From Hyphomicrobium sp. (GTDB taxonomy: Bacteria > Pseudomonadota > Alphaproteobacteria > Rhizobiales > Hyphomicrobiaceae), in the NCBI GenBank assembly GCA_030148725.1, contig JASBSU010000031.1, forward strand, positions 173,433-237,432: a stretch of 64,000 nt of DNA, written 5' to 3'. A model generated the notes under the pieces. It searched no databases. It saw nothing but the letters and a program-made list of their open reading frames with translations, and was not told the origin of the DNA. Positions 53,122 to 63,941 of this stretch are shown in pieces (the stretch's first letter is position 1; every line of letters starts with the position of its first letter). Made by a program: the position numbers and the translations under genes.

Positions 53122-54123
53122 CTAGCGCATCATGTCTTTGAGGCTCGCCGCGACCGCGAGCGTGACGTGCGCCAGCGTCGCGTAATCCACCTTGTCCGGT
53201 GTATCGCCCGGCGTGTGGTAGTGCGGATAGCGGAACAGCGCCGTGTCCGTGATCATGATCGCCGGATACCCGAAGCTGTAGAACGCCCAATGGTCCGACC
53301 AGCCGATGCCGTCGATGAAGTCCGGTGCCGTTCCCCCGATCGTAGGAATGTGCGCATGCTCGCGGAAACTGCCGACGAACTCTTGCAGGAACGTGCGCCC
53401 GCCAGGAAGCGCCACGAGTGCGACGAAATCCGCGACATCGGGGAAAATCATGTCGAACGGTGAGGGATATTTCTGCGTCCCGGGCTTATTCGAGAACGCA
53501 CCGATGGTCTCCAGCGAGATCATACCGATGACGCTCTCGCCGGCATCCTTCAGGCTCTCGGCATAGCGGTAGCTGCCCATTTGAGGCGTCCGGTCGTACG
53601 GCGGCTCCTCGTTGACGAACAGCACAAGGCGCAAGCGCGTGTCCTTTAGCGGCATGTCCTTCAACAGACGCGCCAGCTCGATGACGGCCGCCGTGCCGCT
53701 GCCGTTGTCATTGGCTCCAGGCGCGTTGCCATAGGAATCGTAGTGCGCACCAACGACGATGCTCGGCGTCTCGGGGCCGGCTCCCGGTGGCGCGATCTCG
53801 ACGGCGATGTTTCGAACCGACTTTCCGTCGGCCTCGTACACCTGCCGCTGCGGCGTAAGGCCGAGGGCGGTCAGCTCCGATTCGATGTAGGCGGCCGACC
53901 GTTCGAGCGCCTCGTAGTGGATGACGTTGTGCGGTTCGCTGGCGATGGCGGTGACGTGCTGGCGCAAACGCGCTGCGACGTCGCGCTCGGCCTCGGTCGC
54001 CTCGGGCGGCGGGCCCGAATAGCTCTTTCCGGGAAGGCTCAGAGAATACCAGTAAGCAACCGCCAGCGCGGCGATAGCCGTGACGAGCAGCCCCGCGGCC
54101 CAAAAGCCGATGAGCTTCAGCAC
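53122..54123 (-). CDS. M28 family zinc peptidase
   Basis: IVVGAHYDSYGNAPGANDNGSGTAAVIELARLL; LVLFVNEEPP. Confidence 0.9.
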   Translation of the reverse strand: MLKLIGFWAAGLLVTAIAALAVAYWYSLSLPGKSYSGPPPEATEAERDVAARLRQHVTAIASEPHNVIHYEALERSAAYIESELTALGLTPQRQVYEADGKSVRNIAVEIAPPGAGPETPSIVVGAHYDSYGNAPGANDNGSGTAAVIELARLLKDMPLKDTRLRLVLFVNEEPPYDRTPQMGSYRYAESLKDAGESVIGMISLETIGAFSNKPGTQKYPSPFDMIFPDVADFVALVALPGGRTFLQEFVGSFREHAHIPTIGGTAPDFIDGIGWSDHWAFYSFGYPAIMITDTALFRYPHYHTPGDTPDKVDYATLAHVTLAVAASLKDMMR

Positions 54124-54135
54124 GGCTGCTTCCTG

Positions 54136-54912
54136 TTAGTCGGCGTCTCCGTCGCCATCATCGGCCGCTCCACCACCGCTTGCCTCCTCCTGCCGCTCCA
54201 GCTCGCGCTGGCGCTGGCGCTCACGCTCCTTCTCGCGCTCGCGCTCCTTCTCGTTGGCGCGGTCGATCTCCGCCTGCTCCATGCGCTGATCGACGTACGT
54301 GCCCACGGCCTCTTTCAGCTCGTCGGTCTTGTTCTCGAAGAAGTGGTTGGCGCCGGGCACGACCTGATGCGTGATCTTGATGCCGCGCTGGGTCTTCAGG
54401 CGCTGCGAAAGGTCGCCCACCGAGTTAGACGGCACGACGCGATCCTTGTCGCCGTTGATCATCAGGCCCGAGGAGGGGCACGGCGCGAGAAACGAGAAGT
54501 CGTAAAGGTTCGACGGCGGCGCCACGCAGATGAAGCCTTCCACCTCCGGTCGGCGCATCAGGAGCTGCATGGCGATCCAGGTACCGAACGAGACGCCGGC
54601 GATCCAGCAGCTCTTGGCGTCGGGCTTGACGATCTGCAGCCAGTCGAGTGCCGATGCGGCATCCGCCAACTCGCCCGGACCGCCATCCCAGACGCCCTGG
54701 CTGCGGCCGACGCCGCGGAAATTGAACCGCAGCACGGAAAAGCCGCGCTCTGCGAACGTGTGATACAGCGTGTAGACGACCTGATTGTTCATCGTCCCGC
54801 CGAACTGCGGGTGCGGGTGCAGGATGAGGGCGATCGGGCTATCGCCTGTCGGCTCGTGGTGATAGCGGGCTTCCAGACGGCCTGCGGGCCCATTGATGAT
54901 CAGCTCGGGCAT
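54136..54912 (-). CDS. Alpha/beta hydrolase (COG2945-like) with charged C-terminal tail
   Basis: IALILHPHPQFGGTMNNQVVYTLYHTFAERGFSVLRFNFRGVGRSQG; tail EKEREREKERERQRQRELERQEE. Confidence 0.9.
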   Translation of the reverse strand: MPELIINGPAGRLEARYHHEPTGDSPIALILHPHPQFGGTMNNQVVYTLYHTFAERGFSVLRFNFRGVGRSQGVWDGGPGELADAASALDWLQIVKPDAKSCWIAGVSFGTWIAMQLLMRRPEVEGFICVAPPSNLYDFSFLAPCPSSGLMINGDKDRVVPSNSVGDLSQRLKTQRGIKITHQVVPGANHFFENKTDELKEAVGTYVDQRMEQAEIDRANEKEREREKERERQRQRELERQEEASGGGAADDGDGDAD

Positions 54913-55005
54913 CTAAATTCCAACTGTTGAGGGCTGTGGTTTGGCCGCAAACCGGGGGTGCGGCAGGCCAAGCGGGCGGGTCAAAAAAACGGGCGCACCG
55001 AATCC

Positions 55006-55036
55006 TTGACTTGTGGGCTCGGAATTTTCATATTCA
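55006..55036 (+). promoter_or_regulatory. Candidate promoter/IscR-type operator upstream of iscR
   Basis: TTGACT at 55006 with AT-rich -10-like CATATT about 17 nt downstream; TTGACT-N7-TCGG resembles half of an IscR type 1 site. Confidence 0.4.
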
Positions 55037-55188
55037 GCACAGACTTTAGAACCGTTCGAAAAAGCGTCGTTCTGACTTCGGTCAGCCTCGGCTCTCGTCG
55101 GTGGCGCTTCTTAGCACACCGCCCGGTGCCGATTGCAAGAGAAAGCGCCCTCGCGCGCTGGCCAGACCGCTCGAAGCGTCGGAAGGCG

Positions 55189-55671
55189 ATGGAGGATTGT
55201 GGCGTGGAGTTGAATACCAAGGCGCGTTACGCGGTGATGGCCATGGCGGATCTCGCCAAATATGGCGCGCACGCCGCTGTTCCGCTGTCTGCCATCGCCG
55301 AGCGTCAGGCACTCTCGCTCGCCTATCTCGAGCAGATCTTTCTGCGTCTGCGCCGTGGCGGCCTTGTCGCGAGCGCGCGCGGCCGCAGCGGAGGCTATGT
55401 CCTGGCCCGCCCGGCTTCCGAAATCCGCATCGACGAGATCATGAAGGCTGTCGAGGAGGAGACGCGCCTGACGCGCTGTCTCGACGCGGAGAACGGCTGC
55501 GTCGGCGATCGTCGTTGCCTGACGCATGGGCTGTGGCACGCGCTCGGCTCGCACATCGAGAGCTTCCTGGCGAAAGTGACGTTGCAGGAGGTGCTCGACG
55601 GCATCCCGGTCGGCAAGACCGCTGAGTTTCCGTCCGAGCCGCGTCGTCAGCCGGAGCTGGTTGCCCGATGA
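55189..55671 (+). CDS. iscR: Rrf2/IscR family transcriptional regulator
   Basis: VELNTKARYAVMAMADLAKYG; CLDAENGCVGDRRCLTHGLW cysteine cluster; heads the suf cluster. Confidence 0.93.
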   Translation: MEDCGVELNTKARYAVMAMADLAKYGAHAAVPLSAIAERQALSLAYLEQIFLRLRRGGLVASARGRSGGYVLARPASEIRIDEIMKAVEEETRLTRCLDAENGCVGDRRCLTHGLWHALGSHIESFLAKVTLQEVLDGIPVGKTAEFPSEPRRQPELVAR

Positions 55672-56801
55672 CCTCAACGCCGCGCATCTATCTGGACCAC
55701 AACGCATCATCGCCGCTGCGCCCCGCCGCGCGCGCCGCGATGATTGCCGCGTGCGATGCTGCCGGCAATCCCTCTTCCGTTCACGCCGAAGGCCGGCGCG
55801 CCCGCGCCATTATCGAGACGGCGCGCGAGCAGGTTGCTTCTCTCGTCGGCGCAAAGCCGAGCGAGATCGTATTCACCAGCGGCGCTACCGAGGCGAACAA
55901 CGCCGTCATGGCAGCCGGGTGGAAAGCCATTTGCATCTCCGCCATTGAGCACGATTCCGCGCTGGCACCGGCCCGCGCCTGCGGAGCCAAGGTCATCGCC
56001 CTACCGGCGAGCACGGATGGCGTCGTGGAGCTTGGCGCGGTCGCCGAGTCGCTGTCGCACGCAACTTCGGGCGGAGCCCGCGTCCTGTTGAGCGTCATGA
56101 TGGCGAATAACGAGACCGGCGTCATTCAGCCGATTGCCGAGGCGGCTGAGTTGGCAAAGACGTGCGGCGTGGCGCTGCATGTCGACGCCGTCCAGGGCGT
56201 CGGCCGCCTTCCGGTGGACTTCGCACAGCTAGGCGCCGATACGCTGACGTTCTCATCGCACAAGCTGGGTGGCCCGCGCGGTGTCGGCGCGCTCGTCATT
56301 CGCGACGGCGTCAATCTCCCCGCCCTCATCAAGGGCGGCGGCCAGGAGCGCCGCCGGCGCGGCGGCACCGAGAACGTCGCAGGGATCGCCGGTTTCGGCG
56401 CTGCGGCAGCCGAGGTCGCGCGCGAGCAGGGCGCCATGCAGCGCATCGCCATCTTGCGCGACCGATTGGAAGAAGCACTCCTCGCCGCGACGCCGGAGGC
56501 CATCATCGTCGGCCGCAACGCGCCGCGTATCGGCAACACGTCCTGCGTCGCGCTGCCCGGCAAAGTGGCGGAGACGGTCGTCATCCGCATGGACATGGAA
56601 GGCATCGCGATCAGCGCTGGAGCCGCCTGCATGTCGGGCAAGGTCGGCGCGAACACGGTGATTGCGGCCATGGGGGTCGGCGATTCCATCGCCCGCGCAG
56701 CGGTGCGCGTCAGCCTCGGGCCGGAGACGAAAGACGAAGACATCGCCGCCTTCCTGGCGGCTTGGCAGAAAGTTGCAGGCGGCGCGGCACTCGCTGCGTA
56801 G
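55668..56801 (+). CDS. Cysteine desulfurase (IscS/NifS-like)
   Basis: [39 protein letters not shown]. Confidence 0.93.
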   Translation: MTSTPRIYLDHNASSPLRPAARAAMIAACDAAGNPSSVHAEGRRARAIIETAREQVASLVGAKPSEIVFTSGATEANNAVMAAGWKAICISAIEHDSALAPARACGAKVIALPASTDGVVELGAVAESLSHATSGGARVLLSVMMANNETGVIQPIAEAAELAKTCGVALHVDAVQGVGRLPVDFAQLGADTLTFSSHKLGGPRGVGALVIRDGVNLPALIKGGGQERRRRGGTENVAGIAGFGAAAAEVAREQGAMQRIAILRDRLEEALLAATPEAIIVGRNAPRIGNTSCVALPGKVAETVVIRMDMEGIAISAGAACMSGKVGANTVIAAMGVGDSIARAAVRVSLGPETKDEDIAAFLAAWQKVAGGAALAA

Positions 56802-56832
56802 TCGGAAGAGTTCGAGACGTGAAAGGGTAGTT

Positions 56833-58302
56833 ATGCCAGCGGTTCAAGAGACGATCGAGCAGGTCCGCAAGATCGACGTCGACCAGTATAAGTATGGGTT
56901 CGAAACGAAGATCGACACGGTGAAGGCCCCGAAGGGTCTTTCCGAGGACATCGTGCGCTTCATCTCGGAGAAGAAGGGCGAGCCGGCCTGGATGCTCGAG
57001 TGGCGCCTCGAAGCCTACCGGCGCTGGGTCAACATGACCGAGCCAACGTGGGCCAAGGTCGATTACCCGAAGATCGACTTCAACGACCTCTATTACTACG
57101 CCGCTCCGAAATCGACCGAAGGCCCCAAGAGCCTCGATGAGGTCGATCCCGAGCTGCTGGCCACATACGAGAAGCTCGGCATCCCGCTGCGCGAGCGCGA
57201 GGTGCTGGCCGGCGTCCAGGGCGCGCGCGTCGCCGTTGACGCGGTGTTCGACAGTGTCTCGGTGGTGACCACCTTCAAGGACGAGCTGAAAAAGGCCGGC
57301 GTCATCTTCTGCTCGATGTCGGAAGCGGTTCGCGAGCACCCGGAGCTGATCAAGAAGTACCTCGGCTCGGTCGTGCCGCAGGGCGACAACTTCTACGCCG
57401 CGCTCAATGCCGCTGTCTTCTCCGATGGCTCGTTCGTGTACGTGCCTGAAGGCGTACGCTGCCCGATGGAGCTGTCGACCTATTTCCGCATCAACGAGAA
57501 GCAGACCGGCCAATTCGAGCGCACGCTCATCATCGCCGAGAAGGGCTCTTACGTTTCATACCTGGAAGGCTGCACGGCGCCGATGCGCGACGAGCATCAG
57601 CTGCACGCGGCCGTGGTCGAGCTGATCGCGCTGGATGATGCCGAGATCAAGTATTCGACGGTGCAGAACTGGTATCCCGGCGACAAGAACGGCAAGGGCG
57701 GCATCTATAACTTCGTCACCAAGCGCGGTGACTGCCGCGGCGATCGCTCGAAGATTTCCTGGACGCAGGTCGAAACCGGCTCTGCCATCACCTGGAAGTA
57801 TCCGAGCTGCATTCTCCGCGGCAATGAATCGCGCGGCGAATTCTATTCGATCGCCGTATCGAACGGCTGGCAGCAGGTGGACTCCGGCACCAAGATGATC
57901 CACCTCGGCAAGAACTCGTCGAGCCGCATCATCTCCAAGGGCATCGCAGCCGGCCATTCGCAGAACACCTACCGCGGTCTCGTCTCGGCGCATCGTAAGG
58001 CGACCGGCGCGCGCAATTTCACGAACTGCGACAGCCTTCTCATCGGCGACAAGTGCGGCGCGCACACGGTTCCGTACATCGAGGCCAAGAACAACACCGC
58101 GCATTTCGAGCACGAAGCGACGACGTCGAAGATTTCCGACGACACGCTCTTCTATTGCCGCCAGCGCGGGCTGTCGCAGGAAGAAGCGGTAGCTCTCGTC
58201 GTCAACGGTTTCGTGCGCGATGTACTGCAGCAGCTTCCGATGGAATTCATGGCCGAGACGCAGAAGCTGATCGGCATCTCGCTCGAAGGCTCGGTGGGCT
58301 AA
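56833..58302 (+). CDS. sufB: Fe-S cluster assembly protein SufB
   Basis: [17 protein letters not shown]; full-length SufB with C-terminal [33 protein letters not shown]. Confidence 0.98.
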   Translation: MPAVQETIEQVRKIDVDQYKYGFETKIDTVKAPKGLSEDIVRFISEKKGEPAWMLEWRLEAYRRWVNMTEPTWAKVDYPKIDFNDLYYYAAPKSTEGPKSLDEVDPELLATYEKLGIPLREREVLAGVQGARVAVDAVFDSVSVVTTFKDELKKAGVIFCSMSEAVREHPELIKKYLGSVVPQGDNFYAALNAAVFSDGSFVYVPEGVRCPMELSTYFRINEKQTGQFERTLIIAEKGSYVSYLEGCTAPMRDEHQLHAAVVELIALDDAEIKYSTVQNWYPGDKNGKGGIYNFVTKRGDCRGDRSKISWTQVETGSAITWKYPSCILRGNESRGEFYSIAVSNGWQQVDSGTKMIHLGKNSSSRIISKGIAAGHSQNTYRGLVSAHRKATGARNFTNCDSLLIGDKCGAHTVPYIEAKNNTAHFEHEATTSKISDDTLFYCRQRGLSQEEAVALVVNGFVRDVLQQLPMEFMAETQKLIGISLEGSVG

Positions 58303-58362
58303 TCGATCACACTTTGGAAATCCGAGTTCGGCGCTCGGCCACGATGAAAGAAAGTACCTAGA

Positions 58363-59118
58363 ATGCTTGAGATCAAAGACCTGCACGTGAAGCTCGCCGA
58401 CGAGGATCGCGAGATCCTGAAAGGCCTGACGCTCACCATCCCGAAAGGCGAGGTGCACGCCATCATGGGCCCGAACGGATCGGGCAAGTCGACTCTGGCC
58501 TATGTGCTGGCGGGCCGTGACGGCTACGAAGTGACTTCGGGCGACATCCTCTGGGACGGCGAGAGCATCCTCGAAATGGAACCGGAGGAGCGCGCTGCAA
58601 AGGGCGTCTTCCTCGCCTTCCAGTATCCGATGGAGATCCCCGGCGTCGCTGGCTTCACGTTCCTGCGCACGGCCGTCAACGCGGTCCGCAAGGCGCGCGG
58701 CCTGCCGGAGCTGTCAACGCCCGACTTCATGAAATTCGTGAAGGCCAAGGCCGAGCGCCTCAACATCAACACGGACATGCTGAAGCGTCCGGTCAATGTC
58801 GGCTTCTCCGGCGGCGAGAAGAAGCGCGCCGAGATCCTGCAGATGGAAGTCCTTGAGCCCACGCTGTGCGTGCTCGATGAGACGGACAGCGGCTTGGATA
58901 TCGACGCCCTGCGCATCGTCTCCGATGGCGTGAACTCGATGCGCTCGCCCGAGCGCGCGATGCTCGTCATCACCCACTATCAGCGGCTCTTGAACCACAT
59001 CGTCCCCGACCGCGTGCACGTCATGGTCGACGGCAAGATCCGCAAGTCGGGCGATGCTTCGCTCGCCAAGGAGCTCGAGAAGTCGGGCTATGCAGAATAT
59101 CAGTCGAAGGCGGCGTAA
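58363..59118 (+). CDS. sufC: Fe-S cluster assembly ATPase SufC
   Basis: [53 protein letters not shown]. Confidence 0.98.
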   Translation: MLEIKDLHVKLADEDREILKGLTLTIPKGEVHAIMGPNGSGKSTLAYVLAGRDGYEVTSGDILWDGESILEMEPEERAAKGVFLAFQYPMEIPGVAGFTFLRTAVNAVRKARGLPELSTPDFMKFVKAKAERLNINTDMLKRPVNVGFSGGEKKRAEILQMEVLEPTLCVLDETDSGLDIDALRIVSDGVNSMRSPERAMLVITHYQRLLNHIVPDRVHVMVDGKIRKSGDASLAKELEKSGYAEYQSKAA

Positions 59119-60462
59119 ATGAACGTAGCCGTATTGAAGACCAAGGCAGAACAGGCGCTGTCGGAAGCGTTCTCGGGCGCTGCTGCCGAGCTTCCCGGGT
59201 CGTCCGAAATCCGCAAGCTGCGGCTCGACGCCATGGGCCGCTTCGGCGCGCTGGGGCTTCCCCATCGCCGCGTCGAGGAGTGGAAATACACTGACCTGCG
59301 CAACCTCGTGAAAGAGGTGCTGCCGGCTCCCGCCGCGAGCAAAGGCGTGAGTGTTGCTGACATTGAGGCAGCGCTGGGTGCGCTCGCCGGTCTGGAAGCG
59401 CATCGCGTCGTGTTCGTCGATGGCCGCTACGAGCCCGACCTTTCGGCTCTCGTCGCCAACGAGGACGTATCGGCGGCTTCGCTCGCAACCCTGCTCGACA
59501 ACGACACGAGCGCCGTGGAGCTGCTCGACGTCAGCGGCCGCGACGACGATGCCGTGCTGGCCCTCAACACCGCCTATGCTGCCGATGGATCGGTTGTCGA
59601 TATCGCGCCATTGGCGACGCTCGACAAGCCGGTGCTGCTCGTCTTCGTGCGCGCCTCTGAAACGCCGGCATTCGTTGCCGTGCGCAATGTCCTGCGCGTA
59701 GGCGAGGGCGCCATCGCGACGGTCATCGAGGCGCACGTCACGCTGCCGAAGGCCGCCAGGGACTTCCAGCTCAACGCCGCCACCAAGGTAATCGTCGGCA
59801 AGGGCGCAAAGCTCGGACACGTAAAGGTCGCCCTCGAGGCTGGCGGCGGCGTGCATTTGTCAAACTGGCTGACCGAGCTTGGCCCCGACGCTGACTATGC
59901 CGGATTCCATTTCACGGCCAGCACCGGTCTGGCGCGCAACCAGGTTGCCGTCACCTTCGCGGGCGAGGATGCCAGGATCGACCTCTCTGGTGCGTTTCTT
60001 GCGCGTGAAGGCCAGCACATCGACACGACGCTCGTCGTCGATCACGCGGTCCCCAAGTGCGTGAGCCGGGAGCTGTTCAAGGGCGTTCTGGAGGATCATG
60101 CGCGCGGCGTCTTCCAGGGCAAGGTAATCGTCCGGCCGGATGCACAGAAGACTGACGGAAAGCAGATGGCTCAGGTGCTGATGCTGTCTCCCGATTGCGA
60201 GTTCGATTCAAAGCCCGAGCTTGAGATCTACGCCGACGATGTCGTTTGCGGACACGGCTCGACCAGCGCCGACATCGACGACGATCTCGTCTTCTATTGC
60301 CGGTCGCGCGGCATTCCGGAAGCTGAGGCGCGCGCCCTGCTGATCGAGTCGTTCATCGGTGAGGCGCTGGAGAAGGTCGAGCACGAAGGACTGCGCGACG
60401 CTCTCGGTGAGCTTGCGCACAACTGGCTGCGCCGCATCGAGCCGGCAAGGAGCGTTGCATGA
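59119..60462 (+). CDS. sufD: Fe-S cluster assembly protein SufD
   Basis: Follows sufC; DDVVCGHGSTSADIDDDLVFYCRSRGIPEAEARALLIESFIGEAL. Confidence 0.96.
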   Translation: MNVAVLKTKAEQALSEAFSGAAAELPGSSEIRKLRLDAMGRFGALGLPHRRVEEWKYTDLRNLVKEVLPAPAASKGVSVADIEAALGALAGLEAHRVVFVDGRYEPDLSALVANEDVSAASLATLLDNDTSAVELLDVSGRDDDAVLALNTAYAADGSVVDIAPLATLDKPVLLVFVRASETPAFVAVRNVLRVGEGAIATVIEAHVTLPKAARDFQLNAATKVIVGKGAKLGHVKVALEAGGGVHLSNWLTELGPDADYAGFHFTASTGLARNQVAVTFAGEDARIDLSGAFLAREGQHIDTTLVVDHAVPKCVSRELFKGVLEDHARGVFQGKVIVRPDAQKTDGKQMAQVLMLSPDCEFDSKPELEIYADDVVCGHGSTSADIDDDLVFYCRSRGIPEAEARALLIESFIGEALEKVEHEGLRDALGELAHNWLRRIEPARSVA

Positions 60463-61745
60463 CGACGGACGCGGGCGAGTTGAGCAGGCAGCGGGACGTT
60501 GTCCGGGCGTCTGGCGGTATCGCCGGCGCTCCGTTCGATGTCGCGCGCATCCGCTCCGACTTCCCAATCCTCTACCGCGAAATCTACGGCAAGCCGCTCG
60601 TCTACCTCGACAACGCCGCGTCGGCGCAGAAGCCGCGCTCCGTTATCGATGCCATGAATCACTCCATGGGCTTCGAGTACGCGAACGTCCATCGCGGACT
60701 GCATTACCTGTCGAACACCGCGACCCAGCACTTTGAGGATGCGCGCGAGACAGTTCGCCGCTTTCTCAATGCCGGCAGCACCGACGAGATCATCTTCACG
60801 AAGAACGCCACCGAGGCGATCAATCTCGTCGCGTCCTCCTTCGGGACGAACATCGGCGAGGGCAACGAGATCGTCCTCTCGATCATGGAGCATCACTCCA
60901 ACATCGTGCCGTGGCATTTTCTGCGCGAGCGCCAGGGCGCGGTGCTGAAATGGGCGCCCATCGCCGACGACGGCGAGCTGATCCTCGAGGAGTTCGAGCG
61001 CCTGCTCAGTCCGCGCACCAAGCTTGTCGCCATCACGCACATGTCGAACGTCACGGGCACGTTGGTGCCGGTGCGGGAGATCATCCGCCTGGCGCACGCG
61101 CGCGGCATCCCGGTCCTCGTCGACGGCAGCCAGGCTGCTGTGCATCTACCCGTCGACGTGCGCGAACTCGACGCCGACTTCTACGTGTTCACGGGCCACA
61201 AGACCTACGGCCCGACCGGCATTGGCGTGCTCTACGCCAAGCAGCAGCACCTCGATGCCATGCGCCCCTATCAGGGCGGCGGCGGCATGATCGAGCACGT
61301 CGCGGTGGACCGGATCACGTATGGAAAATCCCCCCACAAGTTCGAAGCCGGAACCCCTCCCATCGCCGAGGCCATCGGGCTTGGGGCTGCGTTGAACTAC
61401 ATGATGCAGGTCGGTCGCGAGAATATCGCTCATCATGAAGCCGAGCTGCGCACCTACGCGCACGCGCAGATGGCCGATCTGCCGTGGCTGAAGATCTACG
61501 GCACTGCGCCGGGCAAGGGCGGCATCGTCTCATTCACCATGGACGGCCTGCACGCCCACGACATCGCGACCATCGTCGATCGCTCGGGCGTGGCGGTCCG
61601 CGCCGGCCATCATTGCGCGCAGCCCTTGATGGAGCGGCTGGGAGTAACGGCGGTCTGCCGCGCCTCCTTCGCCATGTACAACACGATGGAAGAAGTCGAC
61701 GCGCTCGTCTCGGCGCTGAAGCGCACCCACGAGCTGTTTGCGTAA
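60459..61745 (+). CDS. sufS: Cysteine desulfurase SufS
   Basis: YLDNAASAQKPRSVIDAM; FTGHKTYGPTGIGVLYAK; RAGHHCAQPLMERLGV. Confidence 0.97.
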   Translation: MTTDAGELSRQRDVVRASGGIAGAPFDVARIRSDFPILYREIYGKPLVYLDNAASAQKPRSVIDAMNHSMGFEYANVHRGLHYLSNTATQHFEDARETVRRFLNAGSTDEIIFTKNATEAINLVASSFGTNIGEGNEIVLSIMEHHSNIVPWHFLRERQGAVLKWAPIADDGELILEEFERLLSPRTKLVAITHMSNVTGTLVPVREIIRLAHARGIPVLVDGSQAAVHLPVDVRELDADFYVFTGHKTYGPTGIGVLYAKQQHLDAMRPYQGGGGMIEHVAVDRITYGKSPHKFEAGTPPIAEAIGLGAALNYMMQVGRENIAHHEAELRTYAHAQMADLPWLKIYGTAPGKGGIVSFTMDGLHAHDIATIVDRSGVAVRAGHHCAQPLMERLGVTAVCRASFAMYNTMEEVDALVSALKRTHELFA

Positions 61746-61755
61746 GGATACAGGG

Positions 61756-62196
61756 ATGGATGGCAAGCCGATCGAGACCGAAGCAACTCCTGCCGCTGAG
61801 AAGGCAGAGCCGGACGTGCTCGAATTGACGCCGCCGGCGGGCGCCGCCGCGACCAGCGCTCAAGACGCGGGGACGGCTCCCGACGACAGCGATGACCCGC
61901 TGCGCCGCGATATCATCGCCGCGCTGAAGACCGTCTACGATCCCGAGATCCCCGCCGACGTCTACGAACTCGGGCTAATCTATGAAGTCGACGTCGACGA
62001 CGACCGTAACGTCGCGATCGCCATGACTCTGACGGCGCCCGGCTGTCCGGTGGCCGGTGAAATGCCCAAATGGGTTGAGAATGCCGTCGGCGCGGTCCCG
62101 GGCGTCAAAAGCGCCACGGTCCGTATGACGTTCGACCCGCCCTGGGACATGAGCCGCATGTCGGACGAGGCCCGACTCGCCCTCAACATGTTCTAA
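61756..62196 (+). CDS. SUF system assembly protein SufT-like (DUF59)
   Basis: IIAALKTVYDPEIPADVYELGLIYEVDVDDDRNVAIAMTLTAPGCPVAGEMPKWVENAV. Confidence 0.93.
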   Translation: MDGKPIETEATPAAEKAEPDVLELTPPAGAAATSAQDAGTAPDDSDDPLRRDIIAALKTVYDPEIPADVYELGLIYEVDVDDDRNVAIAMTLTAPGCPVAGEMPKWVENAVGAVPGVKSATVRMTFDPPWDMSRMSDEARLALNMF

Positions 62197-62270
62197 TTCA
62201 AAAACACCGCGGTTTCGCAACCGCCCGACGCTGACTATATATTGCTCTGACGCAAATCAGGACGCCGCCG

Positions 62271-62651
62271 ATGCCCACGCTGCGCATGATGCCCAAGGTA
62301 ATGACCATGACCGACGCCGCTGCAAAGCGCGTCAACGCGCTAATGTCCGCCAATCCCAATGCGCTTGGCCTCAAGATCGGGATCAAGAAGGGCGGCTGCG
62401 CGGGCATGGAATACACGATGGCCGTCGCGGAGCAGAAGGGGCCTCATGACGAGGTCATCGAGCAGGATGGCGCAATCCTGCTCGTCGATCCGGCGGCGAT
62501 CATGTACCTGCTCGGCACCGAGATGGACTACAAGACCGACAAGCTCTCGAGCCAGTTCGTGTTCAACAACCCGAACCAGCGCGGCGCCTGCGGCTGCGGT
62601 GAGAGCGTCAACCTCGTGCCGGCCGCCGAGGGCTCCTCGCGCGCCGACTGA
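62271..62651 (+). CDS. sufA: A-type Fe-S carrier SufA
   Basis: MTMTDAAAKRVNALM...GLKIGIKKGGCAGMEYTMAVAE...NPNQRGACGCGESVN. Confidence 0.94.
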   Translation: MPTLRMMPKVMTMTDAAAKRVNALMSANPNALGLKIGIKKGGCAGMEYTMAVAEQKGPHDEVIEQDGAILLVDPAAIMYLLGTEMDYKTDKLSSQFVFNNPNQRGACGCGESVNLVPAAEGSSRAD

Positions 62652-62670
62652 TCGCGCGTGGAGCTTTCTG

Positions 62671-63048
62671 ATGGCGATCAGCGAGGGCTGCGTCGAGCTC
62701 CTGAAGGAACTGCTGCGAGGCTTTGCCCCCTTCACCGTGCGTCGCATGTTCGGCGGTGCTGGTCTTTTCGTCGATGGCATCATGTTCGCGATCGTCATCG
62801 ACGATGCCCTCTACCTGAAGGCCGACGCGGGGACGAGCAGGGCCTTCGAGGAAGAAGGGCTCGCGCCGTTTTCCTATCAGCGCGGCGGCCGTAGCGTGCA
62901 GCTGTCGTATTGGCGCGCGCCCGATCGTCTGCTCGACGACGGCGAGGAGCTGCGCGAGTGGGCGCATCGGTCATTGAACGTCGCCCGGAAAACAACAGCC
63001 GCGCGCCCGAGGCGCCCTGCCGGCAAGAAGCGGAGGAAGGCATCATGA
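62671..63048 (+). CDS. TfoX/Sxy N-terminal domain protein
   Basis: LLRGFAPFTVRRMFGGAGLFVDGIMFAIVIDDALYLKAD. Confidence 0.92.
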   Translation: MAISEGCVELLKELLRGFAPFTVRRMFGGAGLFVDGIMFAIVIDDALYLKADAGTSRAFEEEGLAPFSYQRGGRSVQLSYWRAPDRLLDDGEELREWAHRSLNVARKTTAARPRRPAGKKRRKAS

Positions 63049-63608
63049 CCGCCGTCAAGACGGATCCGAATTGGGTCGAGGACGTGCTGAGTTTCTGGTT
63101 TGAGGAACTTGGCCGCGACAAGTGGTTCGCCAAGGATGATGCGATTGACGCCGCTTGCCGTAACCGGTTCGCGCCGCTGATCGACGAGATCAACGGGCGC
63201 CCAATCGAGGACGCTGTCACGAGCCCCGCAAACGCCCTAGCCAGCGTCATCGTGCTCGATCAGTTCACCCGCAACATCCATCGCGGCACCCCGCGCGCGT
63301 TCGCCTATGACGAGCTGGCGCGCGCCATCGCACGGTTGGCGCTTGCACTTGGCCTCGACCAGCGGATTCCGGCTGACCGACGCGTTTTCCTCTACTTGCC
63401 GTTCGAGCACAGCGAGGCGTACGCGGATCAGTTGCGCTCTGTCGAGCTGATCAGTGCGCTCGGAGATGATGAGTTCACGCGCTATGCCGAAGCCCATCGC
63501 GATGTGATCGAGCGTTTCGGCCGCTTCCCGCATCGCAACGCGATTCTCGGGCGCACTTCGACGCCGGAGGAGATCGAATTTCTGAGCCAGCCCGGCAGCT
63601 CGTTCTAG
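63045..63608 (+). CDS. DUF924 family protein
   Basis: VLSFWFEELGRDKWFAKDDAIDAACRNRF; VLDQFTRNIHRGTPRAFAYD; overlaps the tfoX-like stop (ATGA). Confidence 0.93.
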   Translation: MTAVKTDPNWVEDVLSFWFEELGRDKWFAKDDAIDAACRNRFAPLIDEINGRPIEDAVTSPANALASVIVLDQFTRNIHRGTPRAFAYDELARAIARLALALGLDQRIPADRRVFLYLPFEHSEAYADQLRSVELISALGDDEFTRYAEAHRDVIERFGRFPHRNAILGRTSTPEEIEFLSQPGSSF

Positions 63609-63644
63609 CCGCGTGGCCCCGCAGCACGCGCTGACGCGGCCAAC

Positions 63645-63941
63645 CTATTCCGCAGCCGCACCGACGGCGCGCGGGCATGCGGCAGACAGCTCACGCACCG
63701 CGTTCGACCAGTAGCGAGACTCCGCATCGGCCGCGAGCTTTTGCCGTCGGAACGCTTCGATCCACTCCCACACGAGGGCTGGATTGTTTTCAGCCAGCGC
63801 CGCGAGATCCGCCCGCGATTTAGCAACAACGGCATTCGCGAGACGGCGAAGCTGCTGCACCTCGATGGGATCGGGACGCCGCACATCCCCAAAGTCGCGC
63901 ATCTGACGTTGCAGGTGAGTGGCGAGCTGTTTTTCATGCAT
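63645..63941 (-). CDS. Hypothetical small protein
   Basis: Uninterrupted ORF, rich in Leu/Arg/Ala; family not identified. Confidence 0.5.
   Translation of the reverse strand: MHEKQLATHLQRQMRDFGDVRRPDPIEVQQLRRLANAVVAKSRADLAALAENNPALVWEWIEAFRRQKLAADAESRYWSNAVRELSAACPRAVGAAAE

Noticed and set aside
58714-59856. 380-aa minus-strand ORF
   Set aside because: Antisense to sufC/sufD.
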